From Ceratothoa steindachneri (lineage: Eukaryota; Arthropoda; Malacostraca; Isopoda; Cymothoidae), in the NCBI GenBank assembly GCA_963969495.1, contig OZ018318.1:172306040-172370039 (forward strand): a stretch of 64,000 nt of DNA, in the 5' to 3' direction. This document shows positions 22,431-33,124 of this stretch, in pieces (position 1 is the first letter of the stretch; the number at the start of each line of letters is the position of its first letter). The position numbers and the translations under genes are program-made. Below the pieces are notes generated by a model. It was not told the DNA's origin and did not search any database. It worked only from the letters and a program-made list of their open reading frames with translations.

Positions 22431-25400
22431 GCCTGGAGGGCATATTCCTTCAATGGAATTGCCTGGTTTTCCGTGCCAACTGGGAGGAGAGCGGAGTCTC
22501 GTCTCGTCCCGTTCCCCGTTAGCTATTTTTTTTTGCAGTAGACAATGCTAGGCGCGTGCCTCCTGCCTGCCCTCCCAGGGTATAAGTGTCTTGCGACCCC
22601 ACCACCACGGGATGGCCGGGCTGGGGGATGCGCGGTTTACACCCGGCATGATGTCTCCGTTCTTCCTTTCTCTTCAGATACCTCCTTTCAGGCATTGGCT
22701 GAGCAGCTGTACCTGGATAAGAGGTATAATCCATTTCTGCGTACATTTCACCGTCAGCTGACTTCGACGAGGGGGACTTCCGATGCGTCGTGGCACGGTT
22801 GCCGAGGCCCTATCTCTTGCTTGGAGATCTGAACGGCAGGCATTCTCTCTGGGGAGATTACTCCATAAATCCCAGGGGACAAGTCCTTGCTGATCTGATC
22901 GAAGAGCTTGAGATGGGTGTCCTAAACGTGGATGAGTTTACGCATCACAGTCTGAGAACCGCTTCATTTTCTTGCCTTGACCTATCTTTGTGCTCCTCAG
23001 ATGCACAGCCTAATTTTGATTGGGGGGTGCTCGATGACCTCCATGGTAGTGATCACTTTCCCATTCAAATATCATTTTCAGGGCAACTGCCGCCTAAGAG
23101 ACTACCTCGGTGGTGCTTGGCGCGGGCGCGGTGGCCTGCATTTCAGGAAATGACTGAATTCTCTATCTCAGTCGAGGAGTTTAGGTCGGTTGATGAGGCC
23201 GTTGAGTTCTTCTCCGGCAACCTCGTCGCCGTGGGCCTGACTACTATTCCTAGGATGTCTGGCCGTTTTGCACGCCGACCACTCCCATGGTGGTCAGCCG
23301 AGTGTGAGACGGCCCTCAAACAGAAGCGTTATGCCTACATGCGCTATAAGCGCCGCCCGAACGATTTCACTGTCGCTGAATTTCATCGGGCTAGGGCTAG
23401 GTTGCGGTATATTTCGAAGCACGCCCGCCGCTCATCTTGGCGGGCATACGTGCACTTAACGGGAAGACCCCTTTAGCTGAGGTGTGGAATCGAGTCAAAA
23501 GGATTCGGGGCAAGTTCTAGCAGGACCCCCCTCCGTTCTCCAGGAGAATGGGACCGCAATCTCGGACCCCGCGTCCGTGGCGGAATCCTTAGCGACCGCT
23601 TTTTCCGCATTCTTTAGCCGGAATGCTGCTTCGCCAGCATTCAATGCACGTCGTGATGTCGCGGAAGACCGCTGGCTGGATTTTACCTCCAGAGGCGGAG
23701 AACCCTTCAACGACAAGTTTACCTTGAGTGAGTTGCGTTCCACTCTCGCTTCCCGCGCGGACACCGCCCATGGTCCAGACGATGTTCCGTACGCCATGCT
23801 TTGACACCTGGGTGAGCGAGGCATGGCCTTTCTGTTAGATTTGTTCAACAGGATCTGGGTGGAAGGTCTTCTCCCAGACTCCTGGCGAATCGCTACTGTG
23901 CTCGCCTTTCGCAAACCGAGGAGAGATCACTCTACTCCGACTGGTTTCCGCCCAATCTCTCTAATCTCTTGCGTGTGCAAGTTGATGGAGAAATTGGTAA
24001 ATGTTAGCTTAGCCTTTGTCTGGACAGCGGAGGCTATCTGTCTTCCGCACAGTGCGGCTTCCGCAAGTTCCACTCCCCGTCGGATGCTCTGCTCCGACTG
24101 GAAAATGCCGTCTGCGAGGCTTTCCTTCGTAGACAGCACTACGCTACGGTCTTTTTCGATCTGGAGAAGGCCTATGTTCCTGCCTGGCGATACGGTATCA
24201 TTGAGATTTTCCACACGATGGGGGCGAGGGGACGCCTCCCAATGTTTATATCTGAATTTTGGCGAGATCGTCGATTCCGCGTACGGGTGGGGGGAGCCCT
24301 CTCCAGCCCAAAGGAGCAGGAAGAGGGGTTCCCGCAGGGAAGTGTCCTCAGTGTCACATTCTTTGCCCTGAGCATCAACGGCATCACCTCGGTGCTGCCG
24401 CAAGATGTTCTCGCTACGCTCTACGTGGACGACCTTTCGATCTCTTTTGGCGCGGCCCAGATGCCAACTCTGGAGCGTCGACTCCAACAGGCATTGAACC
24501 GCGTCTCTCGCTATGCCGAAGCGCACAGGTTTCGGTTTTCTTTGGCTAAGACTAAGGTGGTTCACTTCTGCCGCCATCCACGGCTTCACCCCGACCCAGA
24601 TTTGTTTCTTAATGTGGTGCGCCTGGATGTGGTTGAGTCGCACCGTTTCCTTGGTCTTGTATTCGACCGACGCCTCACCTGGGAGGCTCATATTCGCAGC
24701 CTCAGGTTCTCTTGTATCCGCGCCATGGACATTCTCCGCTCCGTGACGTTCAGCGCTTGGGGCGCTGATAGGGCTACTGCCTTACTTTTTTATCGATCCT
24801 TTGTTGGCTCGAAGCTCGACTACGGATGCGAGTTTTATGCATCCGCAGCCGAGCGTTTATTGCGGAAGGTGGATTCGATCCACCACACCGGCCTTCGCCT
24901 TGCGACCGGTGCCTTTCGCACTTCCCCAATTGAGAGCCTGTTGGTCGATGCTGGGGAGTTGCCACTCGCTATGCGCCGCGTGCAGTGCATCGCTCGCCTG
25001 TACACGCGAGCCCGGCGTCTCCCTCAGTCACCAACAGCTCTCACTGCATCCGCAGCTGATCTCGATGGTGCCTATGCCGCCGAGAGATGCCAGTCATACC
25101 CTAAGCCCTTTGGGTTTAGGGCCAGGAAACTCCTTCGAGAGCTAGATATAGCTCTCGGGCCGGTGTCGCCCCTGGTTCTGCCCAGGACGCCACCCTGGAG
25201 GATACCACATTTGGCTATTTGTCGCCACGCCTCTGCTCCCAAAGCTTGAACTGCGCCGGGAGTATTGCGTTCGACCTTTTTGGAGCACACATCGTGTCAC
25301 GCTGGAACCATGCCAGTGTATAAGGATGGCTCCAAGTCCCAAGAGGGGGTCGGCTTTCACGCCGTATCCCCTCTGTTTGAAGTGAGCGGGGCTCTACCAG

Positions 25401-26079
25401 GCACTGCGTCTGTCTTCACGGCCGAGCTGGTGGTAATACACCACTCAGTACGGGAGATTACGCGACGTGCCGGGTTCGGAGACCGGATCGTGATCTATAG
25501 CGATTCACAAAGCGCCCTGAGTGCCCCCTTGGCCATTGGAATCTCCGCACCCCCAGTAAGGGGCGCAGCGATTTGCCATCCTGGCCGCCGTGCTGACGGG
25601 ATCCAGCGCTCTGTCCGGCCCCAGCTTAGCCTCTCTTCCTTCCTTCAGATAGCCCGATTTCTCCCCTACGGGAGAAATACGGGCAGCTCTTCGGACTGCT
25701 TGACAAAGAAGATGGGAGACGGTCGAGGGGAACTTAAAGTTGCGTGCCATTGCGCCGCGACTGTTCCCATGCACCTATCCCCCAATGCCGCGGCGGCTTC
25801 AGGTTGCTTTCTGTCGTCTACGAATCGGACACACTCGTGTGACGCATCGCTATTTGATGGAGCGCTCGCCTGCGCCCTATTGCGACGACTGCGTCGTCTC
25901 CCAGACTGTTCGGCACATTCTTGTCGAATGTCCCAGTCTGGGTGATCTTCGCGCACGATACCTGTCCCAGTACCGGGATGGGCTGGGTCGCTACCGCTTG
26001 TCCCTTGTGCTTGGGACAGATTCTCGCACATTGACTTGTTGACTTTTTGGGGGAGGCCGGGCTTCTCCCCTTTATTTAA
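22298..26079 (+). pseudogene. LINE-D ORF2 with intact-looking RT core
   Basis: The endonuclease is broken early (22440-22790), then reads LLLGDLNGRHSLWG and GSDHFPI. The RT region from 24218 to 25249 is one open frame of 343 codons. It holds GFPQGSVLSVT, YVDD (24422-24433), the DVVESHRFLGLVFDRRLTW segment that is frameshifted in LINE-A and LINE-B, and the thumb/connection region. RNase H begins at about 25315 (PVYKDG, where others read YTDG, so the first catalytic Asp codon position follows Lys), keeps FTAEL and SDSQSA, and is then interrupted at 25551. The CCHC motif PYCDDCVVSQTVRHILVEC follows at about 25873-25929. Confidence 0.83.
25551..25669 (+). mobile_element. LINE 5'UTR patch inside RNase H of LINE-D
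   Basis: It starts with ccccagtaaggggcgc, the family's 5' terminus, and matches about 120 bp of 5'UTR (closest to LINE-H, sharing cttccttcagata). It replaces about 200 bp of RNase H, including the GHVGIAGN motif, and the RNase H sequence resumes at aaatacgggcagctc. A 9-bp inverted repeat (atttctccc/gggagaaat, 25657-25678) sits at the right junction. Confidence 0.75.
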
Positions 26080-26305
26080 GGTTCCTTTTTTTGTTATTGT
26101 TTTGTTTGTAGGTTGCACTCTCCTGCACCGGGGTGAGGGGGACCTCCCCCCGCTGCCGGAGATTGCTTCGATTGTTAAGTTTTTCCAATTTATATCATTG
26201 TTAAGTTTTCATATTTTTACTTAAAGTAGCCTAGTTCTAGGCTGTCGTGTTTTTCGGCGACTTATGCCCAAGTGGGTAGTTGCCAGATGGGCTCCATAAA
26301 AAAAA

Positions 26306-27136
26306 GAAGGAATCTCCGCACCATCTGGTTCGCGATATCCATGATGCCACGGTTTTAGTAAGCCAAGTGGATGTCTGGATTATCTTCAGCTAGTTTCCTG
26401 GATATGTAGGAATTGCGGGGAATCAGCGCACCGACGAGGACGCCAAAGAGTCCGCGAGAACTGGGTGACCGGACCAGTGTTTCTCTCTTCCACGCACATA
26501 CTACATGGCAGGAATACGGATAGCTCTTCGGACTGCTTGGCAAATAAGATGGGAGACGGTCGAAGGGTACTTAATGTTGCGCACCATTGCGCCGCGACTG
26601 TTCCCATGGACCTATCCTCCAATGCCGCGACGACTTCAGTTCGCTTTCTCTCGTCTCCGAATCGTGCACACTCGTGTGACGCATCGCCATTTGATGGAGC
26701 GCTCGCCTGCGCCCTATTGTGACGAGTGCGTTGTCCCCCAGACTGTTTGCTATATTCTTGTCGAATGTCCGACCGAATCTGGGTGATTTTGGCGCACCTT
26801 ACCTGCCCCGTTACTGGGATGGGCGGGGTCGCTACCGCCTGTCCCTTGTACTCGAGACGAGTTCGTGCACAACGACCTGTCAACCTTTACTTTTTGGAGG
26901 AGGCAGGCCTTCTCCCCGTTATTTAATATTTGACTATGGATCTCTTGCTTCTTTGCCGGGGTCTTTCCCCTTCGACGGAACTTGCTTTATATTTTTTCCA
27001 TTTGTTTGTTTGTGTTTTTTTATGTTTGTATCTTTTTCTTTCATTTGGCTTTTAATATAGCCTAGATTTAGGCTAGGATGAGTACTGCGACTTATGCCCT
27101 AGAAGGCAGTCACCAGATGAGATATTAAAAAAAAAA
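26306..27136 (+). mobile_element. LINE-I: 5'-truncated LINE 3' end, divergent subfamily
   Basis: It starts in the RNase H region (ggaatctccgcacc) directly after the LINE-D poly(A). It reads the C-terminal domain with PYCDECVVPQTVCYILVEC at about 26716-26772, then a 3'UTR, the 3' hairpins (TAGCCTAGATTTAGGCTA and a weaker second stem, about 27057-27116) and poly(A) 27127-27136. It differs from LINE-A and LINE-B by many substitutions. Confidence 0.85.
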
Positions 27137-27137
27137 T

Positions 27138-28487
27138 CAGTATGTCCACAAGGGAGTTCTATTTCGAACACTTTGTCGTTTCGAGTGATAACCTTGAATG
27201 GACCTGCATATGGCGCTTCTAACGGCTTTCTTATACGATCGACACGTACTCAAACATGCGTAGTAGCGTCGCACAAGTCTTTAGGAACGAACACTTTTGT
27301 TTCGTATGTAAGTGTTATTGAGACATTTTAGCGAAATCTATCTGTGTCATTGTTTTCGCTAATTCAATTACAAATTTTGAATTACTTTTAGATGATGAAG
27401 AAGTGACAAGTGGTATAGGATTACGAAGAGTGGTACCTGTAGCAGTGGTAAATGGGGAAAAATCGGATTCGTTGGGCAATGATCTGATTCCCAATAGAAC
27501 AATTGGAAGGGCCATTATCCAGCCTTGTTTACGTGCCATAATGGAATACTTCAAAGTATGATGTGCCCTTCTACTAAGCCGTTCGTGGAGGGTCTATACA
27601 CCGTTGTTTTCAGACTATCAAAACTAACGAGGGTCGAGAGTCCCTCAAAAGGTTCGCATTCGAACTGCGTTCCTCGATCGGTAATCACGTACAGAGGGAC
27701 TCCAAAGCAGGAATTCCAGCCGTCTAAGAAGGAGAAAGCTACCGTCGCCGCGCTTATATCGGGAATCGCTATTGTTTCTATCCATCTAGTCGCATAATCA
27801 ATGCACGAGAGTATATAGCGATTATTAGACGGTTAAGATCGGCCATGAGATGTACACTGAGGAAGGGGTCCAATGATATCTATGTGTACGGTTTCAAATC
27901 TCGACGTTGTAACATTGATAGGGAGAACTGGTGATTTCGTGTGTCGATTTATTTTTGCAGATTGACATGACATGCATCCTCGCGTCCATGAACGTATATC
28001 CATGTCTATATTTGGCCAGAAATATCTAGTTTTAATTAATTTAAGGGACCCTTTGATGCCAGGATGTGATAAATTATGTAGTTGGCTAAAAATGGTATTT
28101 ATGCAAACCGAAGGAACGAACGGTCTGGGATTTTGAGAGGAAACATCACACCAGAGGGTAATATTTGGGGGGAATGGAAATGGCTTAAGTTTACATTGAA
28201 ATTTCTCGACTTCGCCATCTTTCGCTTGTTCTGCTGCCAATGTTTAAAGGTCAAGGGGCTCTACCAGGACGGCGTTGACGTTTCTCGACAGACAGTCAGC
28301 AACTACGTTATTTTCTCCTTGAATGTAGTCTATGTCGTTGATATACTCTAATATCACTGTCCAATTCCTTCGCTGCCTCTCAGTTTCGCACGTAACAGTG
28401 ATAAGAAAGCGGAAATAAGTGGTTTATGATCCGTGCACAGTTACCTGTCAACTTTTGATCATGTGTCGGAAGTGTATGACTGCTAAG
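27138..28487 (-). pseudogene. Ty3/gypsy integrase region
   Basis: The zinc-binding region (about 28130-27980) has HNLSHPGIKGSLKLIKTRYF followed by WTRGCMSC, the HHCC pattern. The core follows with VHIDIIGPLP (first Asp), then later fragments (ALPIVLLGIRS) and a C-terminal segment near 27200 that resembles the usual PYxGPYKV-type domain. Integrase joins element DNA into the genome. The frame is broken by several stops, and the rightmost 250 bp carry the end of RNase H. Confidence 0.75.
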
Positions 28488-28489
28488 TA

Positions 28490-29406
28490 CGAGGGGCGGT
28501 CAATAAGTTTTGTGAATCGGTAGGGCAAAACAGGAAGGTGGATGGCTGTTTGTGGCGGTGTTAAGACAAGTTATGGCTAGTCAGGACCTGCAGCCGCACG
28601 CTCCTGCCTCGTCTATTTAAGAAGCAGTAGCTGATCTCAGATCGTCAGTCACAAATGTTTTCAACAATGGAGAAGGTTGAGCACCGCGCAGTGATCAAAT
28701 TTTTGACCAAGGAAGGCAAGAATGCAAAAGAGATCCATGAACGCATGGTTGCAGTGTACACCGACACCGCTCCTTCCTATGCAACCATTGCTCGCTGAAA
28801 TAGGGAGTTCCGCCATGGTCGTGAGTCCCTTGAAGATGACCCCCCGTCCAGGACGCCCGTCAGGCGTGACCAACGAGGACAATATGGCCCATGTGGAGAG
28901 GATGATACAGAAAATCGACGGGTGAAGGTCGAAGAAATCGAGCGAGAACTTGGAATATCATATGGAAGTGTTATCAACATCATCCACGACAATTTGGCCA
29001 TGACCAAGGTCTCTGCCTGTTGGGTCCCTAGAAACCTCATGCCCCAGGATCGACTTTAACGTCGTCAAAGTCCACAAGGCCAGAGTTTCACAAGCTGCCC
29101 TGCGCGAGTGCGGATTCGAGGAGCTCAACCATCCCCCCTACAGTCCAGATGTGGCCCCTAGCGACTACTTTTTATTCCGCCAGCTCAAGACTGAACTGCG
29201 TGGACGCCGGTTTGGGGACGATGAAGATGTCCAGCTCGCCCTCCAGGAGTGAGTGGATTGAACAGCAGTCGGGAATTCGAAGTCTCAGGGACAACTGGTG
29301 CAAGTGCATTGATGTCGAAGGTAGTTATATAGAAAAATAATAAAACACTTTTTCACATATCTCGTTTCCTTATATCCGAATTGCAAAACTTATTGACCGC
29401 CCCTCG
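28490..29406 (+). mobile_element. Internally deleted mariner, inserted at TA in the Ty3/gypsy relic
   Basis: Perfect 23-bp terminal inverted repeats (28490-28512 and 29384-29406; outer bases CGAGGGGCGGTC) are flanked by the TA target duplication at 28488-28489 and 29407-29408. At 917 bp it is shorter than the usual 1.3 kb. Removing it restores continuity of the gypsy RNase H frame (ELLAAY followed by LAVIHFRHM on the minus strand), which confirms the boundaries. Confidence 0.92.
28655..29339 (+). pseudogene. Mariner transposase relic (DD34D type, catalytic centre deleted)
   Basis: The N-terminal helix-turn-helix region starts at the ATG at 28655 (MFSTMEKVEHRAVIKFLTKE) and is broken by a stop at 28796-28798. 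It continues through frameshifted DNA-binding and linker segments up to VSACWVPRNL (about 29008-29037). The frame then jumps to KARVSQAALRECGF (about 29070), NHPPYSPDVAPSDYFLF (third catalytic Asp) and a C-terminal CIDVEGSYIEK with a stop. The segment holding the first two catalytic Asp residues is missing, so the copy cannot transpose itself. Confidence 0.85.
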
Positions 29407-29750
29407 TATGCTGCCAAAAGTTCGCGATCATATGTTGAATAAACTTGCTGTGTCTTGCTAAATTTGCTCGAATAAAAGGCTATAAGTTGAGGAAAACCAT
29501 TGACCATTTGATGAAGAGCAGCACCCACTGCATATTGGGAACTATCAGTCACCAACTGATACGGAGAATCATTCGAGAGGGGATGTTTTAGCCTGATTGA
29601 TTCTACCAGGGCTGCCTTCCTATTATGGTATGTTTCGCTTGCCGAATCATTCCATATGGGTTCTCGAGCTTTTGGTTGTATGCGTGCCAATTCCGTAAGC
29701 GGAGCGGCAATTGCAGCGAAATTAGACATCTTTCTTCAATAGTAACCTAA
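29370..29750 (-). pseudogene. Ty3/gypsy RNase H (5' part)
   Basis: Reads PLTELARIQPKAREPIWNDS, YQLVTDSSQYAVGAAL (first catalytic Asp), FYSSKFSKTQQVYSTYDREL (the Glu region) and ELLAAY, where the mariner begins. The rest of the domain lies to the left of the mariner. The piece is fairly well preserved. Confidence 0.8.
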
Positions 29751-30520
29751 CATGCCTAGGTAACGGCGTAATTCTTTGTAGTCGGTCGGTAACGGCATAT
29801 TAGAGATTTTTGAAACTTCTTTTGGTGGTGGGTTTATTCCCGAGTCTGAGATATGATGTCCTAAGAATTCAATTTCCCTTCTCATGAACTCTCATTTTTC
29901 TATTGAAACACAAAGTCCGTTTTCGGCTAAAATTTTAAGTACCTTTTCTAAATCCTCGACGTTTTTTTCTTCGTTTTCGGAAAATATAAGAATGTCGTCG
30001 ATATAGACAAATAAACATTCCAAATCACGGAATATACTGTCCATATGGCGTTGAAAAGTACAACTGGCATTCTTCAAGCCAAATCAGAGTCTTAAAAATT
30101 CCAAAGTCCAAATGTAGTTATGACAGCGGTTTTTTCTATATCTGCTTTATTCATTAGGATTTAATGGTACGCTCTAATTAGGTCGAGACGGGAAAAAATG
30201 TTTTTGCCGTAAAGATGATTAGCCATAAATTGAATTCTAGGGAGAAGATAACGATCGGGCTTGGTGATCGCGTTAAGCGAGCGAAAATCACCCACCACTC
30301 TGTATTCTTTTGAATTTTTCTTTTGCACCATGTGAATCGGTGATGCCCACGGTGATCTTGAGGGCCTCATTGAGACTTCTTTCAATATAGAAGCAAAGGT
30401 TGCTCTGGAAAATTGAAGCTTTTCTATAGAAAGGGGTCTTGAGCGAGCAAAAGTTGGTGGTGAGCTTCCTGTTTCAATGGTATGAAACACGGAATTTGGT
30501 GGAGGATTAACGACGTCTAC
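29751..30520 (-). pseudogene. Ty3/gypsy reverse transcriptase
   Basis: Reads SPWASPIHMVQKKNSKEYRV, VGDFRSLNAITKPDRYLLPR, FSRLDLIRAYH (first catalytic Asp), FQRHMDSIFRDL and FVYIDDILIFSENEEK (the YIDD box). The frame is broken by a stop and frameshift between 30080 and 30165. Confidence 0.85.
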
Positions 30521-30523
30521 TTG

Positions 30524-31012
30524 TTACGGCTTGCATATTGAGTTGAATTTCTGAACCACTGACTTGCATTTTTCGAGGATGTGTGAAAGGTCATTGGTAA
30601 TTATAGAGACTAACGGGGCTTCTGATTGTTTAATTTTAGAAGATAACTTGGTGCATTTGTCTACTAGAATGCCTTGACCACAGTCTATCAAAAGATCGCA
30701 ATGAGCGAGAAAATCTGCACCTAGAATGGGTGATATTGTGTCCGCGACTACGAACATCCAATTGAAGGTACGGCGTAAACTGGGCATGACTATGTCTAGC
30801 ATGACTTCACCGTGTACATTTATCTTACTACCGATGGCTGTAGCAATATTTATACTCGACTTTCTCTTTTCGCAATACTGTACGATTTTGATGGGAATAA
30901 TCGAGACGCTTGCGCCAGTGTCTATTAGGAATTCGCCTTTCACTCCATTTAATTTAGTAGCGACAGTGATTAACATTGCCATAACCGTCCTCGCATTAAT
31001 TTCAGCACGCAT
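30524..31012 (-). pseudogene. Ty3/gypsy aspartic protease
   Basis: Open frame with GEFLIDTGASVSIIP (the DTG active site, flap-proximal SVSIIP) and ISPILGADFLAHCDLLID, the second signature of retropepsins of this family. It lies upstream of the RT in the same strand. The gag remnant further right is too short to name. Confidence 0.85.
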
Positions 31013-31117
31013 TACTAGTTTTCAGAGGGAATTGGAGATGGGGGTCTAGATGATGGTAGGATTTCTATATTTTCTCCCCGTTTAGGCCGTTTGCACCACG
31101 GCCTGCAATGTTTCACC

Positions 31118-31293
31118 GCGTGCAGTGCATCACTCGCCTGTACGCGCGAGCCCGGCACCTCCCTCAATCGCCAACAGCTCTCAGTGCATCCGCAGCTGAA
31201 TTCGACCGCGCCTATGCCACTGAGAGACGCCAGTCATAACCTAAGCCCTTTAGGTTTAGGTGTAGGAAACTCCTTCAAGAGCTAGGTATAACT
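31118..31293 (+). pseudogene. LINE ORF2 connection-region fragment (counterpart of LINE-F)
   Basis: Begins ccgcgtgcagtgcatcac and ends at gctaggtata, matching the LINE region between RT and RNase H. The mirror copy in the other arm is the 3' end of LINE-F (45741 onward), with the same breakpoint. So the truncation predates the duplication, and the rest of LINE-F is lost on this side where the Ty3/gypsy relic begins. Confidence 0.8.
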
Positions 31294-32004
31294 TTCACGG
31301 CACTACTCTAACCCGTGAAAAATTGAATCAGGATACCTCCCTTATCCCGAGACTCTAAAATCGCAGAAGATTGCGGATGGCCGAAGCCGTCATAATTCAA
31401 ATGAAGAAACCCGCAATTAACATGCAACTTCAGCCGGAAACCATGCTCCCGACATCTTGGCCTATCCGAGTTGACCGCCTTTAAAAGAAGCACGTTTTCA
31501 AACTTTATTTTCCTTTGCCTCTCTTTGCCAGAGAACTAGATCAGAGCAAAAAAATAGTCAGACAGTTTCAGTTTCAATAAAAGATGGGAAATAGGTGTGA
31601 TATAGTAAGAGAGTAAAGTTAGAAAAAGTGGTAATTTAGTATAAGAATTGGTGTGCCAGTACGTCTGGCAATATCCATTTCTGCTTCTTAGGTTTAATTA
31701 CACTTCGATCAGATGTCATGGAAGCATTCAAGCCTTTGTATTCTTGAATATTCCAGTTATGGCAGCAGAGATTACTCATTTATTATTGTCCTACATGTGC
31801 GTTGCGTATGTACGGTGTCCTTTTGGGATCTTTTACATTTTTTATTAATATTTTGCTCTTTACTTCTGTGATAAGTTTGTCCACTTCGGATCTTTTTTTT
31901 TATTAATTTAAAAGAAAAATCCATTTCTGATCGTTCATATCGATCTCATTTGTAATTTGAAAAATTCACGTTATCTCATTTAGGTTGTATGACCACTACG
32001 GGTC

Positions 32005-32497
32005 TTATTTTCTACTTTTTTGACATACATGATCACATGTAGTAAGTTCATGATCGGGTGTCCTATTAGGATTTTTGATTTTTTCCGGAGGTAAATTTCT
32101 ATCTATATAGTAGGACAGCGTCCTCCTTCGTACGTAGTTGGTTGCTGCCGAAATCGCGTCGGTAGTGTCCATTTTGGTTTTCGAGATCGGGAAGCCTGAT
32201 TTTTCGAAGAACTTCTTCAGGCATGTAGGCATTGATCTTGGACCATACATCCTTTGCTCTGTTTTGTAGTGTCACGTTGAGGGTTCGACCCCGTCAAGGT
32301 CGTGTAGGCACTTGAGGGGACGAAGTCCAATAGGCTGACGCCTAGAATGTACCTTTGTGCCTTTTTGAGTTGGGATTTACTGGCTAGCTGCAGGGGAATG
32401 ACGGGGTATAAGTGAATTGGCCTAAACAGGCTCATGAAGAGTTTTCTCTTATTCTTGGATGAAAGTTTTCGGAACCGATAGAGGCATTGCAGACTTC
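32005..32497 (-). pseudogene. LINE2 ORF2 C-terminal fragment (arm A)
   Basis: Minus-strand fragments ending a non-LTR polyprotein: RNKRKLFMSLFRPIHLYPVI, then ILGVSLLDFVPSSA, then MPTCLKKFFEKSGFPISKTK and DHVCQKSRK. The upstream RT part is at 38190-39060; the two were contiguous before LINE-H inserted. It matches 44513-45053 in arm B. Confidence 0.75.
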
Positions 32498-32510
32498 TCT
32501 TGGTCTGTGT
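32498..32510. repeat. Target-site duplication of LINE-H, left copy
   Basis: tcttggtctgtgt, matching tcttggcctgtgt at 38189-38201 with one mismatch. The arm B empty site (44499-44512, reverse complement) has the sequence once. Confidence 0.85.
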
Positions 32511-32971
32511 CCCCGTAAGAATCGCAAGGATTTGCCATCCTGGCCACCGTGCTGACAGGATCCAGCGCCCCGTCCGGCCCCAGCTTAGCTTCTCTTCCTT
32601 CCTTCAGATAACCAGGTATTCCTATCCTACTTCGTCGCTTTTCATACAACCTCTCCTACAACTTTCTCTGGTTAGCCTCTAATTTCACAGGTTAGATGCT
32701 GACCTTCTTCTCAGCCAATCGTCCCGGATCGGGGCTGAGGGGGGAGGGGACAATGTCCCCTAACCCCTGAGCTCCGGTCTGGGGTGGTTAGCTTTTAACA
32801 ACCTGCTTCATCCCCACCCATACCTTCCTCACATCCCTTTTCCTCTCGTCTTCAAAATCTATCTTTTTTACGCCGTGTTCAAGGTGGAGCCGCCATGCCG
32901 AAGGACTGCCAGGCCACCAGGCGGGAGGGGTGGTACCAAATGGCGGCGCCTGGCTCTGCCGGGCCTGTAAG

Positions 32972-33004
32972 CACCTCTTGCAGTGCGGGCTACTGCAAGA
33001 GGTG
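32972..33004 (+). other. Conserved 5'UTR hairpin (LINE-H)
   Basis: Perfect 13-bp stem CACCTCTTGCAGT/ACTGCAAGAGGTG with the 7-nt loop gcgggct. Confidence 0.7.
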
Positions 33005-33124
33005 GTAAGCGATTGCGTCCCGTAAAACAAAGAGGGTCACCATGCCCAATAATGCAAAAAAAACCATCTCCCCTTAATTCCCCCTAAAAAAACGGAGCCG
33101 CCCTCGTGCAGCTCCACAGAAAAG

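Larger units (their letters stand above)
19638..26305 (+). mobile_element. LINE-D: near-complete LINE copy
   Basis: It has about 540 bp of 5'UTR (missing roughly the first 30 bases), ORF1 from the ATG at 20180, ORF2, a 3'UTR of a somewhat different subtype, 3' hairpins (about 26226-26290) and a short poly(A) (26298-26305). The 3'UTR contains GC-rich inserts (ggtgagggggacctcccccc) that LINE-A and LINE-B lack, so it belongs to another subfamily. About 200 bp of RNase H are replaced by a piece of 5'UTR (25551-25669). Confidence 0.88.
27137..31117 (-). mobile_element. Ty3/gypsy LTR-retrotransposon pol relic (no LTRs seen)
   Basis: Minus-strand gag-pol remnant reading, from right to left, protease, reverse transcriptase, RNase H and integrase. 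Both ends are cut: the left end abuts the LINE-I poly(A) inside the integrase C-terminal region, and the right end abuts a LINE fragment at 31118. I see no LTR, primer-binding site or polypurine tract. A mariner (28490-29406) sits inside the RNase H region. Many stops and frameshifts make it non-functional. Confidence 0.85.
31118..32510. repeat. Inverted repeat arm A, outer part
   Basis: Reverse complement of about 44499-45920, nearly collinear. It contains a short plus-strand LINE connection-region piece (31118-31293), AT-rich sequence of unknown nature, and the minus-strand C-terminal part of LINE2 (about 32010-32497). The arm is interrupted at 32510 by LINE-H and resumes at 38189. Confidence 0.88.

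Noticed and set aside
4498..27136. Interpretation as a telomere of HeT-A/TART type
   Set aside because: The same-strand, poly(A)-joined layout fits. However, a host gene lies on one side, opposite-strand copies and other transposons lie on the other, LINE-H has a normal target duplication, and no telomeric simple repeat is present. It is kept only as an analogy.
27137..31117. Ty3/gypsy relic as an intact endogenous retrovirus
   Set aside because: No envelope gene, no LTRs, both ends cut, and several stops in pol. It is a plain retrotransposon remnant.
31308..31493. 61-codon frame conserved with 45541-45726 (FRLKLHVNCGFLHLNYDGFG)
   Set aside because: Both lie at the same place in the inverted-repeat arms, so similarity is expected from the duplication and is not evidence of coding.
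31648..31848. 66-codon hydrophobic frame matched at 45185-45382
   Set aside because: Again a by-product of the duplicated arms; there is no start context or family match.
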